A stretch of 64,000 nucleotides of DNA from Clostridia bacterium (GCA_017416485.1 JAFQCH010000019.1:1-64000), one strand, 5' to 3'; shown: positions 50,188-58,647, counted from the first letter of the stretch. Notes: a model not told the origin generated them from the sequence alone. Made by a program: numbers and translations.

Positions 50188-51552
50188 TTACACCTGCTTT
50201 CTGCCGAAGAAGCGGTCCGTAAAGCGGTTGACTCGCTCGGTCATTTTCGGTAAAAGCTGCAAAGCATCCGCATCCCCGAAATAACCGTCAATCATGCAAA
50301 GGCTTTCGGCAAAGCAAAGCTCGTCATGAAACGGAAAATAGTGATCGAGTAAAAACAGTGTGTATTTTGTGAGGCGGTAGGTTGCAGCAATGTGTTCGGG
50401 GGCATTTTCATAGCATTCCACAGCGGCACTGTAACCGTTCTGCAAGGCTTCTGCAAAGCCCGGCAATGTATTTTCCTTTGCAAACAGAACGGTATAAACC
50501 TCATTGAAGCTGCTTTCGTAATCCCAACGGAAATGCCGGCGGTGGGCATCGTCTACTCCGACGGGCGAAATAAAAATCCCCTCGGTACGCATATCGTTCC
50601 AGAACGCAAACTGTCCGTGTGCATCACGGCAGTTTTTTTCCATGCCGTGAAAAATTTCGGCGGCATCATAGATTTTCTCTTTCGACAAATACCGGAACAT
50701 ATCATCACGGGTGTTGTGTGCCTCCCACACCCAGAACGGATGCGCAAGAACGGCAACACCACCTTGACCGTGAATTTTGTCGGCAATCCATTTGCGCCAT
50801 GCAAAATCCGTTGCATTGATATTTTCAGGTAAAGTGTTTTTGTATTTTTCGGCAATTGCCGCTACTTCGGCGGTGCATTCTTCTTCATGCAGATTGAAAT
50901 AGGTATTGAGTCCCACTCCGTTTTCAAACCGTGCGCCGACATTGACCGCATGAATATAGGCATTCGGCACATGTACCTCTTCGCCGTAAAAAAGGGACAG
51001 CCCCGAAGGCACTTTTTCTGCCTGTTCTATAGCAAACACCGAACCGTCAATGAGGTGGTGATCGGTGATTGCAAGATAGTCAAAGCCTGCCTTACGATAC
51101 ATGCAGGCGGCAAAGAACGGATCCTCGTGCCCGTCCACAGAATCACAGCAATGACAATGGGTGTTGCCCTTGAACGGGGTACGCAAAAACAAGTCTTCTT
51201 CTGCGCAGAAAACTGCAAAATCGTAAACAGCAGTCCATTCTTCGTCTTCCTTTACAGCAAGGCGAAGCGTGTAAATCTGCTCACGATGAAAAGTATAAGA
51301 AAAGTGCAGAACACCCTGCTCGTCAGTTGCGGCAAAAATGCCGTCATATTTCTGCCAGGTGCTGAAATCCTGCAAAAGTGAGGAATTGTTTTCCTCCTGA
51401 CCGATCACACGCAGGCAGTATTGCGTGTTCGGCTGCAATGCCGTTTCAACACCCAATCCGCGGGCGGTAAAAAAGGTTTCTTCCCCTTGCTTTGCAATCT
51501 TGGGAAACAGTTCATACGCATAATCGCTTGCAGGCAGGTTTGCAATTTTCAT
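50188..51552 (-). CDS. CehA/McbA-type PHP-domain hydrolase
   Basis: A 454-residue protein. An N-terminal beta-rich region (about 1-130) precedes a PHP domain whose metal ligands are visible as GNTHCHCCDSVDG, YLAITDHHL, FYGEEVHVP, VLAHPFWVW and VGVDDAH. The family includes hydrolases of small esters and carbamates. Within a glycosidase operon it may remove an acyl or phosphate substituent from the sugar chain; that is inference. Good ribosome site AAGGAGA. Confidence 0.78.
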   Translation of the reverse strand: MKIANLPASDYAYELFPKIAKQGEETFFTARGLGVETALQPNTQYCLRVIGQEENNSSLLQDFSTWQKYDGIFAATDEQGVLHFSYTFHREQIYTLRLAVKEDEEWTAVYDFAVFCAEEDLFLRTPFKGNTHCHCCDSVDGHEDPFFAACMYRKAGFDYLAITDHHLIDGSVFAIEQAEKVPSGLSLFYGEEVHVPNAYIHAVNVGARFENGVGLNTYFNLHEEECTAEVAAIAEKYKNTLPENINATDFAWRKWIADKIHGQGGVAVLAHPFWVWEAHNTRDDMFRYLSKEKIYDAAEIFHGMEKNCRDAHGQFAFWNDMRTEGIFISPVGVDDAHRRHFRWDYESSFNEVYTVLFAKENTLPGFAEALQNGYSAAVECYENAPEHIAATYRLTKYTLFLLDHYFPFHDELCFAESLCMIDGYFGDADALQLLPKMTERVNRFTDRFFGRKQV

Positions 51553-51647
51553 CGTTTTCTCCTTACATTTTTTTCATTTTTCCGTATTGACAATAAAATG
51601 CAATATGCTTTATAATTAAATCAATTCATCAAAAGGAGGATTTTGTT

Positions 51648-53012
51648 GTGTTTGCTACGGTTCAAAGAATCTTTGCTATGCTTTTATCTGCTTTATTGGG
51701 ACTTTTAAGCTCCCTCGGCATTCTGCCGCAAAGCAGTGACTACTATGTGGAAACAACGGTAGAATACCACAATGAGGAAGCCGGCAATGCCGATGCACTC
51801 ATCACTCTTTCTGCAACACAGGACGGTGTTTACACCTTCTGGTGGGGTAATGAGCAAGGTAAAAAACTGCAAAAAACAGTGAATGACAAAACCTTCCCTT
51901 ACAGCCATTTTGCAGAAGTGGAAGTGCTTTTGGGCGAAGGACAACTGGATTTACCCGATTTTACGGCCATCCCATACGGTGCGAAATATATTCTGGTCTG
52001 CCGTGATGATATCACTGTTGACCGTTTTGCAATTGAAGAACACAAACGGACACCTGTCGAGGAACTTACCTACAGTTTCGGTGTTATCAGCGACCTGCAT
52101 TTCAACCGCTATGACATGGAAAACGGTGCAGATGTTGCAGAAAACACATTCAGTCGTTCCCTGCAGTTTTTTGACGGTTTTGACGTTTCCATTGTCGCCA
52201 TGCCCGGTGATATTTCAACGGATGGCGAAGCGGAAGCCTTTCAGGCATTCAATCGCATTGCATCGGGATTTGACTTCCCTGTTTACACCACAACGGGCAA
52301 CCATGACCTGCATGCAAAATACAAGCTCGAAAACTGGCAGGCTTATATGAATGCGGGTGTTTACGGTGAAGAAAAAGCAGATGGTGTGCTGAATGTATCC
52401 GACAACGGTCTTGATTTTGTTTACAGCGGGCCTGATACGGCAGGAGATGTTTATATTTTCCTGTCACAGACTTCCAACAATTACGGCATGCTGTTCAATG
52501 CTTTGCTGACCGATGCACAGCTCGACTGGCTTGAAGAACAGCTTATCACCTACAGCGGCAACCGCGTATATCTGTTTTTCCATACCTTCCTGAATGCACC
52601 GAGCGGCAATCCGCTGATGGGTGCGGGAAATCTGGTCAATGACCTGGGTTGGTCTTATCCCCTGTTTTACACCCCGGGTGCAACGGATGAAGTACGGTTC
52701 AGAAATCTTCTTCGCGAATATGACAATGTTGTCTTCTTCAGCGGACATTCGCATTGGGCTTATCACATGCAGAGTCTGAACGAGCATCTGAATGTTGCCG
52801 ATTATGACGAAGGCGGTGCAACCTATGTGCATGTGTCTTCCGTGTCCTCTCCGCGCACCACGGACGGTTTCCAGATTCTGTGGTCAAGCAATGACCCGGG
52901 TATGTCGGAAGGATACCTTGTTGAAGTGTATGAAGATTATATTCTTCTGTACGGATGTGATTTTGTAAACGGTGAACTGTTGGCATATGCCGTTTATCAG
53001 ATCAATGTATAA
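51648..53012 (+). CDS. Secreted calcineurin-like metallophosphoesterase
   Basis: A 454-residue protein with an N-terminal hydrophobic signal segment (FAMLLSALLGLLSSLGI) and a phosphoesterase domain: GVISDLHFNRY, MPGDISTDGE, TTGNHDLHAKY and FFSGHSHWAYH. The start is a GTG with AAGGAGG upstream. It sits between leftward glycosidase genes but points the other way, so it is a separate unit. The phosphoesterase at 57619 is a second secreted member. Confidence 0.85.
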   Translation: MFATVQRIFAMLLSALLGLLSSLGILPQSSDYYVETTVEYHNEEAGNADALITLSATQDGVYTFWWGNEQGKKLQKTVNDKTFPYSHFAEVEVLLGEGQLDLPDFTAIPYGAKYILVCRDDITVDRFAIEEHKRTPVEELTYSFGVISDLHFNRYDMENGADVAENTFSRSLQFFDGFDVSIVAMPGDISTDGEAEAFQAFNRIASGFDFPVYTTTGNHDLHAKYKLENWQAYMNAGVYGEEKADGVLNVSDNGLDFVYSGPDTAGDVYIFLSQTSNNYGMLFNALLTDAQLDWLEEQLITYSGNRVYLFFHTFLNAPSGNPLMGAGNLVNDLGWSYPLFYTPGATDEVRFRNLLREYDNVVFFSGHSHWAYHMQSLNEHLNVADYDEGGATYVHVSSVSSPRTTDGFQILWSSNDPGMSEGYLVEVYEDYILLYGCDFVNGELLAYAVYQINV

Positions 53013-53026
53013 ATTCTGAAAAATTC

Positions 53027-53049
53027 TGCAGCCGCATTGCGCGGCTGCA
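53027..53049. terminator. Bidirectional terminator
   Basis: TGCAGCCGC and GCGGCTGCA form a 9-bp stem with T-rich and A-rich flanks, between the convergent phosphoesterase and fucosidase genes. Confidence 0.85.
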
Positions 53050-53058
53050 TTTTTGTAT

Positions 53059-54534
53059 TTATCCGAGTTTCAGTTTATAACAAAGGGGCAGTTGGGTATC
53101 GGGAAGATTTTTGAGATGGATGGTCAGTGCTTCGTCATTTCTTGCAAAGTCAATTTTTTCGTCACTGCCGAGCAGTGAAATTTCTTCAATCAGAATGTCA
53201 TTGGTCTTTTTATGGTGCAGTGTTTTGATGACGGCAGTCTGTGCGGGACGCATCTGGAACACATAGAGAGAACCGTTTTTGTATGTAAAACGGAAGTCCT
53301 CGGATGTGAACTTCTTTTCGTCGCCGTCTTTGAAGAAGCCTTCTTCGGCATTGACAGAACCTTCTCCGAACACTTTCCAGTGGGTTGTGCCGTAAATGCC
53401 GTCGCCGTTGACGGACAGCCATTCACCCATGGAAAGAAGCACCTGCGTTTCTTCATCCGTGATGGTACCGTCAGGTTTCGGGCCGATGTTAATAAGCAGG
53501 TTGCCGTTCTTGCTGACGATGTCCACAAGGTCACAGACAATCTGTCGCCCGGACTTATAGGTATTGTCCTTGCGATACCCCCATGATTGCTTGCCGATGG
53601 CGGTATCGGTCTGCCAATAAAGCGGAGAAATGCCCGTCAGTGCACCGCGTTCCACATCGAACACGGCCACCGTGGGCGGAAAAGCCTCGTGCTTGTAGTT
53701 GATGGTAACATCCTTGCCCCATTCCAGAGCACGGTTATAGTAATAAGCCGCCAACTTTTTAAGATACGGCTTGAAGGTATTATTCTGAATCCACCAGTCA
53801 AAATACAGCACGGACGGCTGATAGCGGTCAATCAGTTCACAGGTGCGAACAAGCCAGTCTGTGAGCCATTCTTCACTTGCACCCCTTGCACGGATGTCTG
53901 CCGTATATCCGCCGAGGTCTTCTTCGCCGAATTCCTTACAGTAAACAGCAGGACCGTAAAAATCGGCATACGCTTCGTCATTTACATCACTGTCAAAGGT
54001 TCTGCCCATATTCATAAAGAAATAATGCTCGGCACGGTGAGTGGATGCACAGAAAGTCAGCCCCTGCTTTTCACATTCGGCTTTGAGTTCGCCGATGACA
54101 TCACGGCAAGGTCCCATGGCGGTTGCCTTCCAGCGGTTGAAATCGGTTTCATACATGGCAAAACCGTCATGATGCTCCGCAACGGGCATGCAATAGCGGA
54201 TCCCTGCCTTTTTGAACAGAGAGACCCACTTTGCGGCATCAAACTTTTCTGCCTTGAACATGGGGATAAAATCCTTATAGCCGAATTCCTTCTGATCACC
54301 GTAGGTAGCACGGTGGTGTTCAAATTCGGGGGTGCCTTTGGCATACATCCCGCGCGGATACCATTCGTTGCCGAATGCCGGCACGCTGTAAACACCCCAA
54401 TGAATAAAAATACCGAGTTTGTCGCGCATATACCATGCGGGCACGGCATGCGGTGCAAGCGATGCCCAGTCAGCCTTGTATTTACCGTTTGCGATTACTT
54501 CATCTATTTGTTTAAGATATTCCTGTGCGGTCAT
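53059..54534 (-). CDS. GH29 alpha-L-fucosidase
   Basis: A 491-residue enzyme that removes terminal alpha-L-fucose. The fold start LGIFIHWGVYSVPAFGNEWY, the EHHDGFAMY region and the catalytic nucleophile Asp in LYFDWW are all visible. A C-terminal beta domain is present. No signal peptide, so it is intracellular and works on imported oligosaccharides. It stands just right of the GH95-like gene group. Ribosome site AAGGAGATA. Confidence 0.9.
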   Translation of the reverse strand: MTAQEYLKQIDEVIANGKYKADWASLAPHAVPAWYMRDKLGIFIHWGVYSVPAFGNEWYPRGMYAKGTPEFEHHRATYGDQKEFGYKDFIPMFKAEKFDAAKWVSLFKKAGIRYCMPVAEHHDGFAMYETDFNRWKATAMGPCRDVIGELKAECEKQGLTFCASTHRAEHYFFMNMGRTFDSDVNDEAYADFYGPAVYCKEFGEEDLGGYTADIRARGASEEWLTDWLVRTCELIDRYQPSVLYFDWWIQNNTFKPYLKKLAAYYYNRALEWGKDVTINYKHEAFPPTVAVFDVERGALTGISPLYWQTDTAIGKQSWGYRKDNTYKSGRQIVCDLVDIVSKNGNLLINIGPKPDGTITDEETQVLLSMGEWLSVNGDGIYGTTHWKVFGEGSVNAEEGFFKDGDEKKFTSEDFRFTYKNGSLYVFQMRPAQTAVIKTLHHKKTNDILIEEISLLGSDEKIDFARNDEALTIHLKNLPDTQLPLCYKLKLG

Positions 54535-54611
54535 AAAGTATCTCCTTCTGCTTTTTTGTCTATTATAACATACATGTAAAAAAATGCTATAAAAATTTAG
54601 TTATATTAAAA

Positions 54612-54638
54612 AAATGCTCCCTGCAACAGAGAGCATTT
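54612..54638 (-). terminator. Terminator of the secreted hydrolase gene
   Basis: AAATGCTC and GAGCATTT form an 8-bp stem, followed on the minus strand by a T-rich run. Confidence 0.75.
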
Positions 54639-54648
54639 GAAAGATGGC

Positions 54649-56190
54649 TTATTTGAATGCGTTGACAATGAGGTTGAACAAATATTTGAAGAAGTTGATA
54701 AGCTTTTGGAAGAAGCTGAGCTCCTCAGGTTCATTTTCAACAACCGCAGCCAATGCAACAACCTGTTCATTTTCATAATCCCAATACATAAACTGTGCGG
54801 GAATCAGGTCGGAATACGCATTCTGCACACCGTTTACAAGCCAATCCATTTCTATGCCTGCATACTTTGCAGGCCAGGAGTGGTCGAGATTTGCAATAAA
54901 AACAGTATTATCGGGGAATGCACAGGTGGATGCATCCACCTTTTTATCGGGAGAAATATACTGTCCGTAGCCGGCAGCTTCTCTCTCTGCAATATATGCA
55001 TCTGACAGCGTTTCACCCAGTTTTGCCGTTGTGGCACCGAGGCTCTGTGCTTTTGTGCCGACCTGGAAGTCACCGAGATACTCGCTTTCCTCACACAGCG
55101 GATACTGCTGTCCGCCGTAGTCGGCAACAATGAGCATGGTCTTGTTCTGCTGTCTGATTTCATCAAGCATGGTATTGATCATGGGATATACTTCTTCATG
55201 GTATCTTGTCAGCTCACCGATGATATAGGCATACTTCTCCGCATCGCCCTCATCGGAGAACAGATAGCTCATCATGTCATCAAACTTCTCGTTGATGCAG
55301 GCAAGATTCATGATGCACAGTGCATAGTATTCCTTAAGAAGGGGCTTGAACAGAACATCCTTGAGCTCAATATAAAGATCATTGAGCACATTTGCCGTCA
55401 TCTTCATGCCGAGACTGCCGCTGATGACTGCAATCAGTTCAATAAGAACATCGGCAAGAGGCTTATCAACCCCCATGTTTTCCAGGTTCATATTGGAAAG
55501 ATAAGCATCAAGCGTCTGCTGGCTGACAACCACATTGCCCGTAAAAATGGAATTGGTGATTGCCATTCCCTCATGCGTGGAGAAGGAGAACATAAGCCCG
55601 TTGATACCGGCATAGTTATTCGGTCTTTCATACAAATACAGATAGGTTGCAACAGCAACGGGACCCAGGCATCTGCCGTACAGGTTGATTTTACTCTTTC
55701 CGGTATAAGCCTTGACGGCCTCAATAAAATTGTGCAGGTCTTCTGCCACCACAAAGGGAGACAAACGGTCATCCATGCAATATTCATAGTAGGTATTGCT
55801 GCAATTACGGATGGTTTCCTCGTTCCAATACCAGTCGGGACGGGTGTTTGCAGGCACAGAGCCGTCAACAAGGCTCGGACGGAAGGCATCATAAGCCGGA
55901 GACATAATTTCAAGGACCTTATTTGCATAATTCTCATAGTTGCCGGTGATCATTGCACCGGGAAGCATGGGAACAGCCTCCTTGATCAAGGCAGACACAT
56001 ATTCACCGTCATCGTAAATTTCCTGCTGTGTGCCGTCTTCGTTGAACTTGTTGATATCGGTGCTGCCGCGGACATAAATCGTAACACAATCCGCATAAGC
56101 TGCCGATGCACTCAGCACACCGCCGCAAACGGACAAAAGCATCATAACACTCAACAGCACAGCCAGCGTTTTCTTCGCAAAATACTTCAT
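54649..56190 (-). CDS. Secreted alpha/beta hydrolase with Cys at the nucleophile position
   Basis: A 513-residue protein with a signal peptide (residues 1-32, AVLLSVMMLLSVCGGVLSASA). The nucleophile elbow reads LYGRCLGPVAVATYL, so Cys takes the place of the usual Ser, and a candidate His is in ANLDHSWPAKYA. The last 22 residues are a hydrophobic amphipathic helix (FFQKLINFFKYLFNLIV) after an acidic linker, suggesting membrane or surface attachment. Substrate unknown; lipase-like or thioesterase-like chemistry is possible. The ATG at 56190 follows AAGGAG at good spacing. Confidence 0.72.
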   Translation of the reverse strand: MKYFAKKTLAVLLSVMMLLSVCGGVLSASAAYADCVTIYVRGSTDINKFNEDGTQQEIYDDGEYVSALIKEAVPMLPGAMITGNYENYANKVLEIMSPAYDAFRPSLVDGSVPANTRPDWYWNEETIRNCSNTYYEYCMDDRLSPFVVAEDLHNFIEAVKAYTGKSKINLYGRCLGPVAVATYLYLYERPNNYAGINGLMFSFSTHEGMAITNSIFTGNVVVSQQTLDAYLSNMNLENMGVDKPLADVLIELIAVISGSLGMKMTANVLNDLYIELKDVLFKPLLKEYYALCIMNLACINEKFDDMMSYLFSDEGDAEKYAYIIGELTRYHEEVYPMINTMLDEIRQQNKTMLIVADYGGQQYPLCEESEYLGDFQVGTKAQSLGATTAKLGETLSDAYIAEREAAGYGQYISPDKKVDASTCAFPDNTVFIANLDHSWPAKYAGIEMDWLVNGVQNAYSDLIPAQFMYWDYENEQVVALAAVVENEPEELSFFQKLINFFKYLFNLIVNAFK

Positions 56191-56295
56191 CACATATTCT
56201 CCTTTTCGATAATTTAATCATTTAAATTATTATAGCATTGTGCAAAACTAAATGCAATACTCTTATTTTTTTTTGATTATTATTGCAAAGGTTAA

Positions 56296-56402
56296 TGAAT
56301 ATGCGATGATGATATGCTCCGCACTTCGGTGGTGATGACATACGCCTGCGGCGATGATATACACGCTAAAGCGTGATGATATGCCAAGCCTTGCGGCTTG
56401 TA
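56296..56402 (+). repeat. GATGATAT mini-hairpin array, left
   Basis: About five short palindromes such as CACGCTAAAGCGTG, CGCCTGCGGCG and CCAAGCCTTGCGGCTTG follow one another, each separated by GATGATAT or a close variant. No reading frame is supported. The last unit runs straight into a copy of the tRNA-Gly 3' end. The second array at 57163-57345 has the same last unit. Confidence 0.8.
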
Positions 56403-56429
56403 TTTTTTGGAGCAGGGTACGGGAATCGA
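56403..56429. repeat. 27-bp direct repeat carrying the tRNA-Gly 3' end, left copy
   Basis: This stretch is identical over 27 bases to 57384-57410, which is the 3' end (CCA through T-loop) of the tRNA-Gly gene. Here the rest of the tRNA is missing. Together the copies bracket a 981-bp segment with the orphan gene at 56617, as integration or duplication scars do. Confidence 0.8.
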
Positions 56430-56510
56430 CTCTCACACTGCGGTGTTCGGTCAGCCGCGGCTCTGACAGTTCACCGGACTGTCATTCACTCCCGCGCCCC
56501 TTCGATTCCC
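56421..56510 (-). ncRNA. tRNA-remnant-like structured element
   Basis: The tRNA tail GGGAATCGA and a distant TCGATTCCC (56502-56510) form a 9-bp closing stem round about 70 bases that hold GACAG...CTGTC and AGCCGCGGCT hairpins. No tRNA acceptor or anticodon arm can be formed, so this is not a functional tRNA. It may be a fragment of a mobile element, or a structured RNA. Confidence 0.5.
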
Positions 56511-56529
56511 TACAGTATTTCCAAAAGAA

Positions 56530-56550
56530 AAAGCACCACGAAGGTGCTTT
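56530..56550. terminator. Terminator left of the orphan gene
   Basis: AAAGCACC and GGTGCTTT form an 8-bp stem with A and T flanks, 67 bases beyond the stop of the leftward gene at 56617. Confidence 0.7.
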
Positions 56551-56616
56551 TCCTTTTGCGAAAGAGCGACTAAAAGTAGTATAAGTAGGGGTGAAAACGA
56601 CCAAAAGTAGTGTGGA

Positions 56617-57111
56617 TTACCATTCCCGATCCAGACGAAGATCATTCCAAAAGAAAGTTGCTTCCGTTTCCGGCAAGTGCAGTTGGCATTCCCTATAATA
56701 AGGCTTTTTCTTAAAATGAATTGCACAATGCCACATTTGTTCATAATGACTTCTGTATTGCGTGATAAACTCCAAGGTGCATTTTCCACTGTTTATAGCA
56801 GAAATGAGTTGTTCCATATCCCAAAGTTCTACACTTGTATTTCGGAACCCTAACCATCTATGTCTTGTGAACACACGAACCATGATATCATCAATATCTT
56901 CTATAGAAAAATCGACTACTGAAGCATCCGTTCGTATTATCTTTTCAGAAGCGTTATCTATATGATGGGATGTTACCCAAAAACCATCGGGCAAGTAAAA
57001 ACGAAGTGTATGATTTTCAAATGAAATCTTATCTGACATACAATCGTGAAGAGTGAGTTCCTTGCCGTGAAACTCATCTGGATCAATATGTTTGTAATTA
57101 TCATTTATCAC
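56617..57111 (-). CDS. Orphan hypothetical protein between tRNA-Gly copies
   Basis: A 164-residue protein rich in aromatic and His residues, with FYLPDGFWVTSHHIDNASEK and FVTRHRWLGF-type motifs. No signal or membrane helix. It starts at a GTG preceded by AAAAGGAGG and has its own TTGATT-17-TATGAT promoter. It lies inside the segment bracketed by the 27-bp tRNA-Gly repeat, so it may be a small acquired cargo gene such as an immunity protein. I do not recognise the family. Confidence 0.65.
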   Translation of the reverse strand: MINDNYKHIDPDEFHGKELTLHDCMSDKISFENHTLRFYLPDGFWVTSHHIDNASEKIIRTDASVVDFSIEDIDDIMVRVFTRHRWLGFRNTSVELWDMEQLISAINSGKCTLEFITQYRSHYEQMWHCAIHFKKKPYYRECQLHLPETEATFFWNDLRLDREW

Positions 57112-57135
57112 TGGAAATCGCCTCCTTTTAAGAGA

Positions 57136-57164
57136 ATCATACTACTTTTTCGTACACAAATCAA
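57136..57164 (-). promoter_or_regulatory. Promoter of the orphan gene
   Basis: On the minus strand TTGATT, 17 bp and TATGAT, at the edge of the second hairpin array. Confidence 0.6.
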
Positions 57165-57345
57165 GGCGAAGCCTTGTATATCATCCGCAGCTTGTCTGCG
57201 GTATATCATCAATGCGAAGCATTGCATCTCATCAAGCCGCAGGAGGGTTTATGCACGGCTATGCCGTGATGATATACCAGCGCAAAGCGATGGATGATAT
57301 ACAGCCCCGTTGGGGCTGATGATATGCCAAGCCTGCGGCTTGGAT
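57163..57345. repeat. GATGATAT mini-hairpin array, right, with internal inversion
   Basis: About nine tiny palindromes such as AAGGCGAAGCCTT, AATGCGAAGCATT, GCACGGCTATGCCGTG and CAGCCCCGTTGGGGCTG. Linkers read TATATCATC in the left half and GATGATATA in the right half, so the array changes strand near 57240. The last unit, CCAAGCC-GCGGCTTGG, also ends the left array. No coding potential is seen. Confidence 0.8.
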
Positions 57346-57350
57346 AAAAA

Positions 57351-57385
57351 AAGAAGTAACTTTTGGTAGACAAAAGTTACTTCTT
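57351..57385 (-). terminator. Terminator of tRNA-Gly
   Basis: A perfect 15-bp stem (AAGAAGTAACTTTTG and complement, five-base loop) with T-run on the minus strand, right after the CCA end. Confidence 0.9.
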
Positions 57386-57410
57386 TTTTGGAGCAGGGTA
57401 CGGGAATCGA
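57384..57410. repeat. 27-bp direct repeat carrying the tRNA-Gly 3' end, right copy
   Basis: Copy within the intact tRNA gene; identical to 56403-56429. tRNA 3' ends are standard integrase attachment sites, but no integrase is present here. Confidence 0.8.
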
Positions 57411-57462
57411 ACCCGCCCGGTCTGCTTGGGAAGCAGAAATTCTACCAATAAATTAACCCTGC
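57389..57462 (-). tRNA. tRNA-Gly (anticodon CCC)
   Basis: A 74-base tRNA including encoded CCA. Acceptor stem GCAGGGT/ACCCTGC, anticodon stem TCTGC/GCAGA with loop TTCCCAA (anticodon CCC), and T-loop TTCGATT are all present. A minus-strand promoter (TTGTAT-16-TATAAT, 57481-57508) lies upstream and a perfect terminator downstream. Its 3' end is duplicated at 56403-56429. Confidence 0.93.
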
Positions 57463-57480
57463 ATATTGAATTGTACATTT

Positions 57481-57508
57481 ATTATACATGAAAAACAAAA
57501 AAATACAA
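57481..57508 (-). promoter_or_regulatory. Promoter of tRNA-Gly
   Basis: TTGTAT, 16 bp and TATAAT on the minus strand, 19 bases before the tRNA 5' end. Confidence 0.7.
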
Positions 57509-57556
57509 GTGCTTTTTGTCACAAAGAAAATATATAATTTTTGTACAGTTGTGCAA

Positions 57557-57586
57557 TTGTCAACACAAAACAATATATGTTATAAT
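57557..57586 (+). promoter_or_regulatory. Promoter of the second secreted phosphoesterase gene
   Basis: TTGTCA, 18 bp and TATAAT, 32 bases before the ATG at 57619. Confidence 0.6.
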
Positions 57587-57618
57587 AAAGCAAATGAAAC
57601 GAAAGGATGTTTTGTAAT

Positions 57619-58602
57619 ATGCTTGTAACGTTGCTTAAATCTTTGTTTTCCGTGCTGATTCTGATTCTGACAATGCTTGTATCCCCCGGGATGCTCGGCG
57701 GAAAAATTGCGTATGAACCCAAAGACGAAGGCGAATGCCTTTTGAACATTGCCGTGATTTCCGACACGCACCTCGACGGTTCTGCCGCAAGACAGGCGGT
57801 GCTCGAACTTGCACTTGACGACATTGCCATGGCCGACTACCCTGTTGACCTGATGATTATTTCGGGTGACATCACCGACAACGGAGAAACTGATGAATGG
57901 GACACCGTTGCCGCTGCGTTTGCAAACACGGACTATCTGCCCGAAATTATTCTTGCCGAGGGCAACCATGACACATGGGCGGATGACGGGTATGAAGCAT
58001 CCCTTGCAAACTTTTTGCATTACAATGAAGTCATTGCAGGCAGAACACTCGAAAAACAGTATTATTCCACCGCGGTGGGCGGCTACACCTTTGTTGTGAT
58101 GGGCAGTGAAGCCGACCATACGGACGCTTATATCAGCGACGAGCAGCTCGGATGGCTGGATGCCACCTTAAGCGAAGCGAGTGTTGACGGCAAACCGATT
58201 TTTGTAATCAGCCATTGGCCGATGAATCTGACCCACGGTCTGCCCGAAAGCTGGGGCGATGAGGACTATGACGAATTCACCGGCGGCTTCGGTGAGCAGT
58301 CTGCGCAGGTTGAAGAAATTCTGCAAAAATACGAAAACATTTTCTTCATTTCCGGTCACATTCACAACGGTCTGGGGGAATATCTGACCGATGATCTGTA
58401 CGGCTACAAGAGCGTGGAGCATTACGGAAACATTCACAGCATCAACATGCCGTCGTATATGTACATGTATCCGCACGGTCAGGTAGGGTTAGGCAACGGA
58501 TTCCAGTTTGAAGTGTATGCCGACCGCGTGGTTGTGCGCGCAAGAAACTATGCAACGGGTATCTGGTTCGCCGCATACGATTACGAAATCCCGCTTTCAT
58601 AA
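57619..58602 (+). CDS. Secreted calcineurin-like metallophosphoesterase, second copy
   Basis: A 327-residue protein with an N-terminal hydrophobic signal or anchor (LVTLLKSLFSVLILILTMLV) and a phosphoesterase domain: IAVISDTHLDGS, IISGDITDNGE, AEGNHDTWADD and FFISGHIHNGL. The ATG at 57619 is preferred since AAAGGA is then 11 bases away; the ATG at 57607 overlaps it. It is one of two phosphoesterases of this type in the window, the other at 51648, though they are not close copies. Confidence 0.85.
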   Translation: MLVTLLKSLFSVLILILTMLVSPGMLGGKIAYEPKDEGECLLNIAVISDTHLDGSAARQAVLELALDDIAMADYPVDLMIISGDITDNGETDEWDTVAAAFANTDYLPEIILAEGNHDTWADDGYEASLANFLHYNEVIAGRTLEKQYYSTAVGGYTFVVMGSEADHTDAYISDEQLGWLDATLSEASVDGKPIFVISHWPMNLTHGLPESWGDEDYDEFTGGFGEQSAQVEEILQKYENIFFISGHIHNGLGEYLTDDLYGYKSVEHYGNIHSINMPSYMYMYPHGQVGLGNGFQFEVYADRVVVRARNYATGIWFAAYDYEIPLS

Positions 58603-58616
58603 GCACATAAAATGCA

Positions 58617-58638
58617 GGAGCTGTCAGGTGACAGCTCC
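58617..58638. terminator. Bidirectional terminator
   Basis: GGAGCTGTCA and TGACAGCTCC form a perfect 10-bp stem followed by a T-run, between convergent genes. Confidence 0.9.
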
Positions 58639-58647
58639 TTTTTTTCT

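Noticed and set aside
56421..56510. A second tRNA gene
   Set aside because: It has the tRNA 3' tail, but no acceptor partner, no D-arm and no seven-base anticodon loop can be formed.
56296..57345. CRISPR array
   Set aside because: Units are short palindromes with tiny linkers of 8-10 bases, units vary in length, the orientation flips, and no cas gene is near.
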